Assembly: GCA_963210315.1 (NCBI GenBank)
Contig: OY723254.1
Location: 310,001-374,000, forward strand
DNA: 64,000 nt
Direction: 5' to 3'
Source: Rhynchopus euleeides
Taxonomy: Eukaryota > Euglenozoa > Diplonemea > Diplonemida > Diplonemidae
A model generated the notes under the pieces. The model was given only the letters and a program-made list of their open reading frames with translations, was not told the origin of the DNA and made no database searches. A program made the translations under genes and the position numbers. Within the stretch, counting starts at the first letter, position 1; each line of letters opens with the position of its first letter. Below, one piece after another: positions 54,526 through 64,000 of this stretch.

Positions 54526-55247
54526 TCCAATCAGAGGGCGACCCGAGAGGTGTTTTCCTCGGGCTTATTGTCAATCAAGCAATCCACACAAAACACGGTT
54601 GAATCGAAGGATATCCCCTCTTCAGTTTTTTCAAGGCCGTATCCAACTTGGTGTTGGGATTGCCCTCGGCTGTGGCAGACTGTAGGTTTGCGAGCAGAAG
54701 GGCCAATCCCGTGAGGAAAAGAAAGGAAGACAGCCCCGCGGCGGATTGACAAACCCTTTGGAGCTTCCAGAAATCAGCTCGCACATGATAAAGAAGAGAA
54801 AATAGTCGGGCCAGGAGGGAGGGGGTGAAATACACAGGATAATGATGGTCTCACGAAGAGGCTGAAATTGTGCACAGCTTTTTTTTCTTGGTCGACATGC
54901 CACACCTATAGGGTTCCGCCTGCGGTGGTTTTGCCTTCCCCGCTTGCTGCGCGGCGTTCAACGTGGATAATGTGGGGAAAGGGGCAATAGTATCACCCCA
55001 CCCACCCCAAACAAAAGTGTCGACTGCGCTTCGATAATTATTATGCACTTTTGCATCTGGAATTGTTGGCCAATAATCAGGTGGGCCTTTGTGTTTTTTT
55101 TAGAGGCTGGCTACCTCATTGGGGGCTTTCACTCAGACAGGCAGAAAAGGGAGAAAAAGGCCCCCCGCCCCCAGGTTCCCCCTGCCCACCTGGACGGACC
55201 CAAGTGCCTCACACCGGATCTCTCCCCACCCGGTGATCCACCTGACG
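54526..55247. other. No gene seen
   Basis: Unique sequence between element G and element F copy 2; minus-strand open frames of up to 90 codons (for example 54575-54835, Leu/Phe-rich) are not supported by any motif. Confidence 0.45.
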
Positions 55248-55254
55248 GATACGC

Positions 55255-56461
55255 CAGGGGATAAGATAGGTCTGGTTTTCCGGTTTTCAAAACCAGGGTT
55301 TCCCGGTTCCCGGTTTTCTGGAAAAAAAAAAAAAGGTCGGTCTCATTTTTGGCGGTTTTTTTGTGACTTTGGGACAGTAAAACAGTCAGAAAAAACGCCA
55401 TAAAAAAATAGAAAGTGACCCCATCGTGATCCGCACAGAGCTCAAATAGTCCAAAGAAGTCAGAGAAGCGGAGAAGAAAAAATGGACCTAGCGGGTGGCC
55501 CGGTGGGTGGTGATGCCCTCGTCATGCAGGTCTCTTCTGTTTTGAAGGTGCACACATGGTGGACTCCAGCCACCATGTGTGTGTCCTAAGAGGGAGTCTA
55601 AGACTGCAGTCTGTACTGGAGACGGGAGTCTATTTTCCAGCTAATTTACGCTAAGACTCCCGCTAGTTGAGACTCATGGGAGACACACGGTCACGTGACG
55701 GTGTACTCCAGCGGAGGTAGGGTAACCTCCGCTGGAGTTCACCGTGTCGTCTGCCTCTGTGCAGCGTCACTCGGTGCCATCGAATACATGGCGACAGCCC
55801 ACCAACTCGAGACAGATCTGCTTGTCTGGAGGGCTGAGACGAGAACACGAACGACTTTCAAGCAGTCTTGAAGGTCGCCAAGCCTATTGGGGGCAACTAA
55901 CAGATGAGATTTGTTTGTTGCCTGTCGTCACAGCTAGGTGCCCATCTCCTCGATAACGGAATGTTTGCAGAGATCTCGTGGACCCTTTGGCCATGACAAG
56001 GTCTGTCGTGCATCCACTCCACCCACAACGCACACCTGTCACGAGTGGTCGCTCCCCCGTCCTCCTCCACCCTGAAGGTTGAACCCTCAAGGACCAGTGA
56101 TCTCCTGCTGGCCGGGCTGCGATACAGTGAAGCCTTCCTACTTACAAGCGAATCCAGACTGTAGGGAACAGATGTTCACTACCGTGGCCTCCGGCGGCTG
56201 GGGGGCTCCGCCCCCCAGACCCCCCTGCGTAAAAACATTGCACCAGACCGGTTTTTTGGCCGAGAGTCCAAACTTTCAAAGCAGCTGCTGCGCCTGCCCC
56301 ACCAAGCAGCCTCAGTACGACAGGACGCGCGCAGGCACTGGGCCCTCTCAGATTCTGGGAGGGTTTGCGCGGGTCGCGCGCGCCGAAGGCGCGCGCGAAC
56401 AATTTTCAAAACCAGAAAAACCGGAAAACGGCGCCAGAAAAAAAGTCTATCTTATACCCTG
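55255..56461 (-). mobile_element. Non-autonomous inverted-repeat element F, copy 2 (7-bp target duplication)
   Basis: 1,207 bp, inverted relative to 42041-43238 and highly similar. Ends CAGGGGATAAGATAG and CTATCTTATACCCTG; flanked by GATACGC at 55248-55254 and 56462-56468. Contains module J (56172-56225, inverted). Confidence 0.9.
56172..56225 (-). repeat. Dispersed GC-rich module J, copy 5 (inside element F copy 2)
   Basis: Inverted copy of the module, at the position expected from element F copy 1. Confidence 0.9.
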
Positions 56462-56468
56462 GATACGC

Positions 56469-57379
56469 GCAAAAAAAAAGAAAAAGGTGAGCGCACAACA
56501 CACACAGCGAAGCCCCCCCCCTCCCCCCCCGTTGGGTTTCTCTGCCCGTTCCAGCGTGCTGTGATTGATTGTTGTGTTGTTGCCTGGTTGGCCCGGGTTG
56601 TGTGTCTCATGCGGCGACCTTCCTCCCCCCCCCCTCCTCCCCGAGTGGAGGGTGATCATTCTTGTGTTCCTACTCCTATTTCACTACCCCCCCCCTCCTC
56701 CTCCCCCCGACAACGAATAGGTAAGAAATGTACTGTCCGTTCACAATTCTGGCAGACCTGCGAAAAGACGCAAAGCTGTTCAACGTCCACATCAAAAAAT
56801 ACACGAACTCACTTGAACAAGCAGGCACAGGCGATGGGTTGGTGAGTTACCACGCACATTGCAGAGCCGATTTTCCCAGTGCAAGTGATCACACGTTGTC
56901 ACCATGTCCAGCACCGAATCGGTGCGACACTGGGGAGAAGTCAGAATGAGAGCTTCGCCCCAACCAAGTTTGTGAAAGGGCAGGGTGGTGTGGTGCAGAA
57001 TGCATGCCCTGCCAATTGCCCGAACAGGCACGGGCAGTACAATGCAACTGCCAAGCAAAAGGCTCACCACCTGGCCACTCCGAAAACCGCGCAGCTTTTT
57101 CCCACCGGTGGGCGAGTTGTGAACCCGCCCCAGTTTGATCCTCGACCCTCAGCCGTTCTTTACACTTCACCCACTCGGCATGCCCTCGTTGCCACATTGC
57201 CCTCGGAAACCCTCTACCGACCAGCAACGAAATGCAACCGCCACACACACACCCCTCCCCCCACCGGGAAGGGGCCCAACTACACCGCACACCACCGCAG
57301 GTCAAATCATCCCAGTCTGCCCCCCTCAACCACCCCCACCCCCCCCCCCACCACCCCCATCGTGCACGGCGGCACTCGG
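56469..57379. other. No supported gene
   Basis: C-rich tracts to about 56710, then 600 bp whose plus-strand frames (for example 56879-57409) are open but without recognisable domains. Probably the 3' flank of the minus-strand zinc-finger gene. Confidence 0.45.
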
Positions 57380-57447
57380 TGGTGTAGCAGAAGGCCTCAT
57401 ATTTCGTAGTACGTTCGTAGTTGAAAACCCCGTTTTCTGCTACACCA
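57380..57447. mobile_element. 68-bp inverted-repeat element
   Basis: Perfect 13-bp terminal inverted repeats TGGTGTAGCAGAA / TTCTGCTACACCA, flanked by CTCGG at 57375-57379 and 57448-57452. Confidence 0.75.
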
Positions 57448-57556
57448 CTCGGGCCGTTGCTTTTTTTCCTTTTTGCCACCACCACCACCCCCGTTTAGCC
57501 CACTCCCCTCACCTCGCCTGGCTTCGTCGGCAACACCCCCACGCCGCCTCCCCCCC

Positions 57557-58178
57557 TCATTCGGCGGGCGGATCTGCCGCCCTCTCCTGCCCGAGGAGGT
57601 TGGAGATGATCTGCGTGAGGACGTCATCCGTGCCATCCTCTTGAAGGGCTGCATCTGCAGCCCCAACCGCTTCATGCGATGAAGAGGACGACCTGCTGGC
57701 GGTGTCCTTCTCCTCGGCATAACTGTCAGCTGCCCCCGTCGCAGCGCCGGAAGGGTAAGACGAGGTGGAGGCGAGGGGCGACACGTCGTCGCCCTTTTTG
57801 AGGTTCTTCAGCACACCGCTACCGTGGAGGTTTAGCCGCTCGTCCAACCCCTGCTTGCGATAGTGGAGGTGGAGTCTCGGGCAGGCATCACCGTCGGGAC
57901 ACCTCCCGTGCTGTGCGAAGCCCTCACACTTCCACTGCTTCCAGATCAGCTCCACCTGGGCCCGCCACTGCTGCTGGCAGATGCGGCACCGGAGGGTCAT
58001 CTTCTTCCTCACAACCCTGACGTTGTCCCAAGAGTTGTGGCTGCAGGGCCTCTCGCTGGGCATCCCCCTCTGCGACCTGCGGCGCCGGGTTTCGCCAGCA
58101 GGCTTCCTCTGTGCCGCGGCTGGGGCAGAAGGCAGTGGGGCCGGCTCAGGGGCAGCCAGGGTTGTCAGCATCGCGGCG
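57557..58178 (-). CDS. CCCH zinc-finger protein (5' end lost in assembly gap)
   Basis: About 204 residues are visible from the Met at 58171 to TGA at 57557; the frame stays open into the gap, so the true start may lie inside it. A CxH...CxxC zinc-ribbon-like unit (C43, H45, C62, C65 in CSHNSWDNVRVVRKKMTLRC) is followed by a canonical CCCH finger C82-x8-C91-x5-C97-x3-H101 (CEGFAQHGRCPDGDACPRLH). Downstream is a low-complexity Ser/Ala/Asp region and a short helix DVLTQIISNLLGQE. CCCH fingers of this type bind RNA; the combination with the preceding W-D-N-V-R unit occurs in protist RNA-regulatory proteins. A role in mRNA stability or translation is inferred. Confidence 0.75.
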
Positions 58179-58378
58179 NNNNNNNNNNNNNNNNNNNNNN
58201 NNNNNNNNNNNNNNNNNNNNNNNNNNNNNNNNNNNNNNNNNNNNNNNNNNNNNNNNNNNNNNNNNNNNNNNNNNNNNNNNNNNNNNNNNNNNNNNNNNNN
58301 NNNNNNNNNNNNNNNNNNNNNNNNNNNNNNNNNNNNNNNNNNNNNNNNNNNNNNNNNNNNNNNNNNNNNNNNNNNNNN
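58179..58378. other. Assembly gap (200 N)
   Basis: Exactly 200 N between the zinc-finger gene and element A copy 2; its true length is unknown. Confidence 1.
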
Positions 58379-58429
58379 CAGGGGCTGGGGTATTGGGGAG
58401 GTCGTGACGTCGGGGGGGGGGGGGGGGGG

Positions 58430-59580
58430 TAGGGGGGGTCAAATGGGGGTGACAAACACGATTTTTCAAAAAACCGGCGCAGAGGCCCCAAAGCCCCCGT
58501 AAACCCTCCAAACCCCCCCAGATCGGTCCGGAAACCCATCGAACCCCACTTTTCCACCATTCCGGGCACCTCAGGTGCCCGAATTGGGGTACCTAAATTT
58601 TGTGCCACCGTTTGGTACCGTACAGTGCCACTGTGTGGGAGGTTGGAAAAGAAAATGCCCCAACACACCACATCTGAGGGTTGCAATGCATGTTGCTTGC
58701 CAACCACGTCATCCGGTGGGTGTCAGGCGCTATGTAGGTGGCATTAGCCAGGTCTTCGATGTGTTCTGGCTTGTATATATACCTCCCTGCCTGCGGCACA
58801 GGCACTGCCTTTGTCCCCCACACCAGCCACAGAGAGCGTATTGTACTCGGTCCACGGTTGCTGATTCATTGTGATGCGTTGTATCCTCGAGTGAACGTCA
58901 CACACTAGTGGCACCACCACCCGCCATCCGAGAGCTGTATTGACTTTGCGCGCTTCCGTTGTATTCACCTCGCCACGCATATTGCACCGTTCAGTACCAG
59001 TGCTCTTGGGCCAGGCAAAGTAGACCGCAGCAACTACCAATTCTGGCACAATGGGTACCACGACAGCGCACTTCATGTGTTCCCGGAATGTACAGCTCGT
59101 GTTGCAACAGTCGTTGTCAACACATCCCGGTTGTGGAGCACTGCTGCACAGGAATCACACGACCATCTGGACTGTTCCGTACCTACAGGCAGCCTCCCGG
59201 TGCATGGTGGCAGGGAGGTATATATACAAGCCAGAACACATCGAAGACCTGGCTAATGCCACCTACATAGCGCCTGACACCCACCGGATGACGTGGTTGG
59301 CAAGCAACATGCATTGCAACCCTCAGATGTGGTGTGTTGGGGCATTTTCTTTTCCAACCTCCCACACAGTGGCACTGTACGGTACCAAACGGTGGCACAA
59401 AATTTAGGTACCCCAATTCGGGCACCTGAGGTGCCCGGAATGGTGGAAAAGTGGGGTTCGATGGGTTTCCGGACCGATCTGGGGGGGTTTGGAGGGTTTA
59501 CGGGGGCTTTGGGGCCTCTGCGCCGGTTTTTTGAAAAATCGTGTTTGTCCACGTAAAAGGGTGGCATTTGACCCCCCCTA
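58430..59580. mobile_element. Long-inverted-repeat element A, copy 2
   Basis: Same orientation as, and nearly identical to, 40467-41618: TAGGGGGGGTCAAATG end at left preceded by a G-run, CATTTGACCCCCCCTA at right. Arms are about 58430-58791 and 59208-59580. Small differences (for example TATATATACC for TATATGTACC) show it is a separate copy, not an assembly duplicate. Its right terminus was the target of the hAT-type element at 59584. Confidence 0.9.
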
Positions 59581-59583
59581 GGG

Positions 59584-60022
59584 CAGTGGTGGCTGCGTAC
59601 GCGTACGCAGCGTGATTTTCAAAAAGTGCGTACGGCGTACGCGTACGCGTACGGCGCTGCGTACGGCAGTCTATGGAGCACAGGAGACGGCCATGGCCGC
59701 ACACCAAATCCAACAGTCGAACTCAGGTGTACCAGGGGCAGCCTTCGAGCCTTCCAGTCGGAAGTGGTACCTTTTGCAGTATGATTGCGGGTGTACTTGC
59801 AGGTGTTGCGAGTTATTCGCCACGTGCGCGGCAAGGAACCATCTGTGAAAGGCAAGATCAAAGGCCAGGGCCCAGCCACCCGCTGGGTGGCCTACTGTGT
59901 GCTGAGAGACCTGGAATACCAGCCGTACGCAAAATCTGCGTACGCGTACGCAGCGCGATTTTTCAGAAAGTGCGTACGGCGTACGCGTACGCGTACCGTA
60001 CGGCCGTACGCTGCCACCACTG
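59584..60022. mobile_element. hAT-type non-autonomous element (MITE) D
   Basis: 439 bp. Terminal inverted repeats CAGTGGTGGC(T/A)GCGTACG; perfect 8-bp target duplication CCCTAGGG at 59576-59583 and 60023-60030. The CAG-GTGGC terminus and 8-bp duplication are hAT hallmarks. Inside both ends is a 60- to 70-bp block rich in GCGTACGCGTACGC and ending in AAAAAGTGCGTACGG. The middle 250 bp has short protein-like stretches but no transposase. Confidence 0.9.
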
Positions 60023-60027
60023 CCCTA

Positions 60028-60053
60028 GGGGGGGGGGGGGGGGGGGGGGGGGG
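60028..60053. repeat. G homopolymer (about 26)
   Basis: Longest G-run in the window, abutting the right target duplication of element D; originally it would have abutted element A. Confidence 0.85.
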
Positions 60054-60297
60054 GGTGGGGGCTGGCGTGCAGGGTTGCAGGCAGCGCGCGCAAATGCGAC
60101 CTGTTTCCGGGTGCCCACGCGCTCCCGGCGACCGTGCACCCTGGGTGCACGGGTTTGGGCTGAATCTGGGGTGACGTACGAGTAGGGCTCCCACCCTGAA
60201 AATGGGCTATCTGCAGTCACTCCAGTGACCTGACATCACCTGAAAGTGACCCAAAAGTGCGGAATCTTCGACTCGCGGAATCGCGATTGACCCCTTC

Positions 60298-61540
60298 CAT
60301 TGCACTCTTTGGGCTCTGTGCGGATCGTAGTGGGGTCACACTGTGGGTCTAGGTGCCAAGCTTCACCCATGAAATGTGGGTCTAGTTCAGGGGCTGGTCA
60401 TAGGAGACTGTGACTGGGAGGCCGAGAGTCAGCCAGCCCACCCACCCAGCGGGACCCCCTCCTCGGGTGTTCCGAAACCCCCTTCTTTTGAATATTTGGA
60501 ATCTGTGCGCATCGTAGTGGGGTCACTTTGTAGGTCTAGGTGACAAACTTTGTCCATGAAATGTGGCTCTGGTTCAGGGGCTGGTCATGGGTGAAGGTGA
60601 CTGGGAGTAACACACCATGCCACCCCACCCAGCCACCCACCCAGCGGGACCCCCTCCTCGGGTGTTCCAAAACCCCGTTCTTTTGAACGTTTGAAACTTT
60701 TGCGGATCGTAGTGGGGTCATTTTATAGGTCTATGTGGCAAAAATCGTCCATGAAATGTGCCTCTGGTTCAGGGGCTGGTCCGAAGAGAAAGTGACTGAG
60801 GTAGCCACACGGCCGAGAGTCAGCCAGCCCACCCACCCAGCGGGACCCCCTCCGCGGGTGTTCCAAAACCCCTTTCTTTTGAACGTTTGGAATTTGTGCG
60901 GATCACAGTGGGGTCACTTTGGTGGTGTGCGAGCCAAGTTTCACCCATGAAACACGGGTCTGGTTCAGGGGCTGGTCAGCGTGGCTGGGAGGCAGTCAGC
61001 CCACACCCACCTACCCACCCAGTGGGACCCCCTCCTCGGGTGTTCCAAAACCCCGTTCTTTTGAACGTTTGAAACTTTTGCGGATCGTAGTGGGGTCACT
61101 TTGGTGGTCTAGGTGCCCAGCTTCACCCATGAAAAAGCGGTCTGGTTCAGGGGCTGGTTATGGGTGAAGGGTGGCTGGGTGACACACACCATGACACCCC
61201 ACCCACCCAGCGGGACCCCCTCCTCGGGTGTTCCAAAACCTCTTTCTTTTGAACGTTTGGAATTTGTGCGGATCACAGTGGGGTCACTTTGATGGTGTGT
61301 GAGCCAAGTATCACCCATGAAACACGGGTCTGGTTCAGGGACTGGTCGTGGGGGTGTCTGGGAGGCAGCCAGTCCACTACACCCCACATACCCACCCAGC
61401 GGGACCCCCCCCTCGGATTTTCCAAAAACCCGTTCTTTTGAACGTTTGGAATCTGTGCGGATCGCGATGGGGTCATTTTGGCCATGGGGTGCCCATTTAC
61501 ACCTATTACTGGGAAACATCAATTGGGTGAAAGTACCACC
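60298..61540 (+). repeat. 190-bp tandem repeat, plus orientation
   Basis: Seven diverged units spaced about 182-197 bp, each with TTTGAACGTTTGGAATTTGT-like sequence, TGCGGATC(A/G)CAGTGGGGTCA, TTCACCCATGAAA, GGTTCAGGGGCTGGTC, and GCGGGACCCCCTCCTCGGGT. Apparent 60- to 95-codon frames are repeat artefacts. Confidence 0.9.
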
Positions 61541-62192
61541 TCCTGACCCCCCCCCCCCCTCCCGAGTCGGGAGGGGGGTCGGGTAGGGGGGGTACCCCCC
61601 CATACCCCCCCTCGTGACCCCCCCCCCCCCCTGGTAGGGTGCCCGACCAGGGGGTGGGGGGTCACCCAAAATTTCGAGGAAATCCTGGTGTCACCCTGAA
61701 AACCTGGGTCGCCAGCCTGACCTCAGCCCGCGGGGAGCCCCCCCCCCCCACCCCCCCCCGGAGGAAATCCGTGAACTACCAAAAATCCTTACCCCAGGGC
61801 CTGGGGGGTAAATGCAGCCTCCACGGCAGCGCACCACCCCCCACCAGGACCCCCCTGTGTATGAGGTGTAGTGGCGCGCAATACAAGCTGCCCCCCTCGA
61901 GAATATATGCGTCGCTATCGCGGCCAATGGCTGGGCGGAAGGCTGACGGGGGCCGGGGGCCAGGGGGCCGCGCCATTTTTGAAACATTTGAGCATTTCTT
62001 TGCCGTGGCGTGTTTTGAGCAGCACAGCAGAAAGCCAGGGCGAACCACCCCGAATGGAATGGCGATGGTGGTTTGCACTTTTTTTTGCACGAAACGTACG
62101 CATCACCCGGTGGGGTCGCACCTTTGCAACGCATGTCGGGAAGCTGTGGCAGTCCCGCCCTCGGCTCTGGAGGCACGCCCATATGCCCTGCC
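61541..62192. other. G/C-run rich flank, no gene
   Basis: Clusters of C and G homopolymers and the GGGAGGGGGGTCGGGTAGGG type (61547-61760), then sequence leading to the stop codon of the BART-domain gene. Confidence 0.5.
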
Positions 62193-63226
62193 CTAGTCGT
62201 CATCGTCGTCCTGCTCCTCTTTCCAGTCCACAACGAGGCTCAGGAAAGCCTCATACGAAGCGCCTTGGAGAATGGCAGTCAGGATGCGGCTGCTCACCTG
62301 TGTTGCAGTGGCGGTGGGTGTGGGGCGCTGAAGTCGAGAAATGTAAGGCTGCTCAGGCGCAGAGGCCTTCTCTCAGCACCCTTCTCTCAATGCAGTGTGT
62401 TCCCCATTTCATTTTTACTGAAGTGAAAGAAACGGAGTGATTGGCCTAACTTCCTCCAGCTGGTGAACGAGTCCGCCACAGGCGTCCTTGATGTCGGGGT
62501 CGGTATGTTGACCGGCAAGGCCGCTCAATCCCAGTCTGACCTTTGGGTTTGAGGTTTCGCTGTGTGGGGATGTGGAACAGGCCAGGGGCTGAGAAACGGC
62601 CTGAAATTTTGTGCGATGCTCGTGTTGTACGGTCGGTTGGTGAAGAGTGTGGTGGGATAAGTGGGATATGCGTGTAGCCTGCGGTGTGGGGCTGGTCCCT
62701 CGTGCATTCGTGGCTCCCGGCCAGCCAAAGGGGGTGTGTGTCATTCAGCGCTGTCAGGTGCTTTAGTTAAGGACATGCAACATATTATCGTCACGCAGAG
62801 CGGTCAGGGGATTGACAGATTATATTGTTGTTTCATCATCCGGTTTGTGCGGCACAGCAGCTTGCGGGCCACCCCACCCACCCACCCCCACACCCACACC
62901 CCCGCTCCTGCTCCCACGCCTCGGGCGGATTGCCGCTACTCTGCAATTTGACGAGAGACCTGCACGCATCGGCATACGTCTGACTGCTCCTCCGCCTCGC
63001 AGCGTTTGTAGAACTCCTGCTCGCCGATGCCTTCGTCTTTGCAGAAAGACGAGAGCCCGCGCTCGATAATCTTCTGAAACTTGAGATACACTTCCATGTT
63101 CTCATGCGTCTGCTCATCGGTGTCGGTCGTCACCCCAACGGCATGCTCCTCGAGGAAGTGATCCAGCTCCGCCTGCATGGTCCCCTGCCCGTACCAGGCA
63201 GCAACCTTCTCCATGAAAGTCGCCAT
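62193..63226 (-). CDS. BART-domain protein, ARL2BP/CFAP36-like (2 exons)
   Basis: Exons 63226-62978 and 62297-62193 give 117 residues. The intron 62298-62977 (680 bp) has donor GTATGC and acceptor CAACACAG, phase 0. Exon 1 encodes MATFMEKVAAWYGQ, then the BART core: FLEEHAVGVTTDTDEQTHEN (the F..F..DEEN element), MEVYLKFQKIIERGLSSF (IF..Y..LIE helix) and GIGEQEFYKRCEAEEQSD. Exon 2 supplies the missing last helix, SSRILTAILQGASYEAFLSL, then VVDWKEEQDDDDD. The match of exon 2 to the expected ILTF.DF..FK-type helix is what fixes the splice. BART domains bind GTP-loaded Arl2/Arl3-type small GTPases and occur in ciliary proteins. The gene is short for the family but complete in the domain. Confidence 0.85.
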
Positions 63227-63454
63227 GCTCGCTTATCGCCCGCCGCAAACGCGGGGCTTTAGTGTAAACTGTGTACCAACAGGGAGGAGCTAGCCCCAGG
63301 CACTGTGCGGGGGTGGAGTGGCCGTATGCCCATTGGTGCCGTACGGTACCATGTGGTGACGTATGGTGTATGTGGCAGGGGGAAGGTTCCGGCAGGCAGA
63401 CACTGCAACTCCCCGCGGGCTGAGGTCAGGCTTCTTGGCTCGTACACCACCAAA
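63227..63454. other. Upstream flank of the BART-domain gene
   Basis: The minus strand just upstream of the start reads a pyrimidine/AG context (ACACTAAAG) and contains short GTACGGTACC-like palindromes. No gene seen. Confidence 0.45.
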
Positions 63455-64000
63455 GTGACCCCACTGTGATCCGCAAAAATTCCAAACGTTCAAAAGAAAG
63501 GGGTTTTGGAACACCCGAGGAGGGGGTCCCGCTGGGTGGGTGGGGTGGGGTGTGGGCTGACTGCCTCCCAGCCACGCTGACCAGCCCCTGAACTAGACCC
63601 GTGTTTCATGGGTGATGCTTGGCTCGCACACCACCAAAGTGACCCCACTGTGATCCGCACAAATTCCAAACGTTCAAAAGAAAGGGGTTTTGGAACACCC
63701 GTGGAGGGGGTCCCGCTGGGTGGGTGGGTGTGGCTGCCTCCCAGTCACATTCCCTTAGGACCAGCCCCTGAACCAGAGGCACATTTCATGGACGGTGTTT
63801 GGCTCCTAGACCCACAAAGTGACCCCACTACGATTCGCAAAAGTTCCAAACGTTCAGAAGAACGGGGTTTTGGAATACCCGAGGAGGGGGTCCCGCTGGG
63901 TGGGTGGGCTGGTGTGGCTGCCTCCCAGTCACATCCTCCTGGGGCCAGCCTCCTATGACCAGACCCTGAATCAGACCCACATTTCATGGGTGAAGCTTGA
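63455..64000 (-). repeat. 190-bp tandem repeat, minus orientation (continues past window)
   Basis: Three or so units of the 60298-61540 repeat in reverse complement (GACCCCACTGTGATCCGCA, CAAACGTTCAAAAGAAAGG, GGTCCCGCTGGGTGGGTGG). Together the two arrays flank the BART-domain gene as an inverted pair. Confidence 0.9.

Noticed and set aside
40467..59580. Large palindrome spanning 40-59 kb, suggested by paired elements A and F around element E
   Set aside because: F copies are inverted but A copies are in direct orientation and the intervening sequences do not match, so there is no continuous inverted repeat.
1..64000. tRNA, rRNA, spliced-leader or telomeric sequence
   Set aside because: No convincing cloverleaf B-box context, rRNA core motifs or telomere-like tandem hexamers were found by eye; a covariance-model search would be needed to exclude small RNA genes.

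Overview
The window is nuclear DNA of a eukaryotic microbe. Spliceosomal GT-AG introns, secreted N-glycosylated proteins, a CCP5-type tubulin carboxypeptidase, a BART-domain protein, an augmin-like coiled coil and a cwf18/CCDC12 splicing factor all point to a flagellated protist. The DNA is GC-rich, full of long G/C homopolymers, and packed with satellites and short inverted-repeat elements. The lineage is not fixed by the sequence. Every confidently read host gene lies on the minus strand, every recognised intron starts GTATG, and most start codons have an acceptor-like YnCAG a short way upstream. That would fit polycistronic transcription with trans-splicing (as in Euglenozoa), but I found no spliced-leader RNA gene, so this stays an inference.

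Layout. 1-12.3 kb: two very large secreted-protein genes on the minus strand, one with thrombospondin type 1 repeats and a hedgehog-type Hint domain, the other a giant helical plus beta-sandwich protein running off the left edge; three single-base frame breaks interrupt them. 13.1-14.1 kb: a Lys/Ala-rich tandem HMG-box protein with a mitochondrial-type presequence, in three exons. 15.8-16.9 kb: a 41-bp satellite that reverses orientation. 17.4-19.1 kb: a coiled-coil protein resembling HAUS5. 19.8-25.1 kb: two related 31-bp satellites, about 47 and about 102 units. 25.2-26.7 kb: four tandem units of about 385 bp. 29.7-34.7 kb: a compact minus-strand cluster (CCP5-like carboxypeptidase, an unrecognised protein, CCDC12/cwf18). 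35.5 kb: remnant of a tyrosine recombinase.

36-57 kb is a transposable-element graveyard: TA-flanked inverted-repeat elements inserted end to end beside G-runs, a 2.66-kb hairpin whose arms each encode the same 300-residue protein, two inverted copies of a 1.2-kb element with 7-bp target duplications, a family of 108-bp elements with 3-bp target duplications, and smaller elements. 57.5-58.2 kb holds a CCCH zinc-finger gene cut by a 200-N gap. 58.4-60.0 kb holds a second copy of one inverted-repeat element, with a small hAT-type element inserted exactly at its end. 60.3-64 kb holds a two-exon BART-domain gene between oppositely oriented arrays of a 190-bp repeat.

The recognised host genes lean toward microtubules, cilia and RNA processing: tubulin deglutamylation, augmin, an Arl-binding BART domain, the spliceosome, and an RNA-binding zinc finger. 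The Hint/TSP1 gene and its giant neighbour look like extracellular matrix or surface machinery and are the least conventional proteins here.
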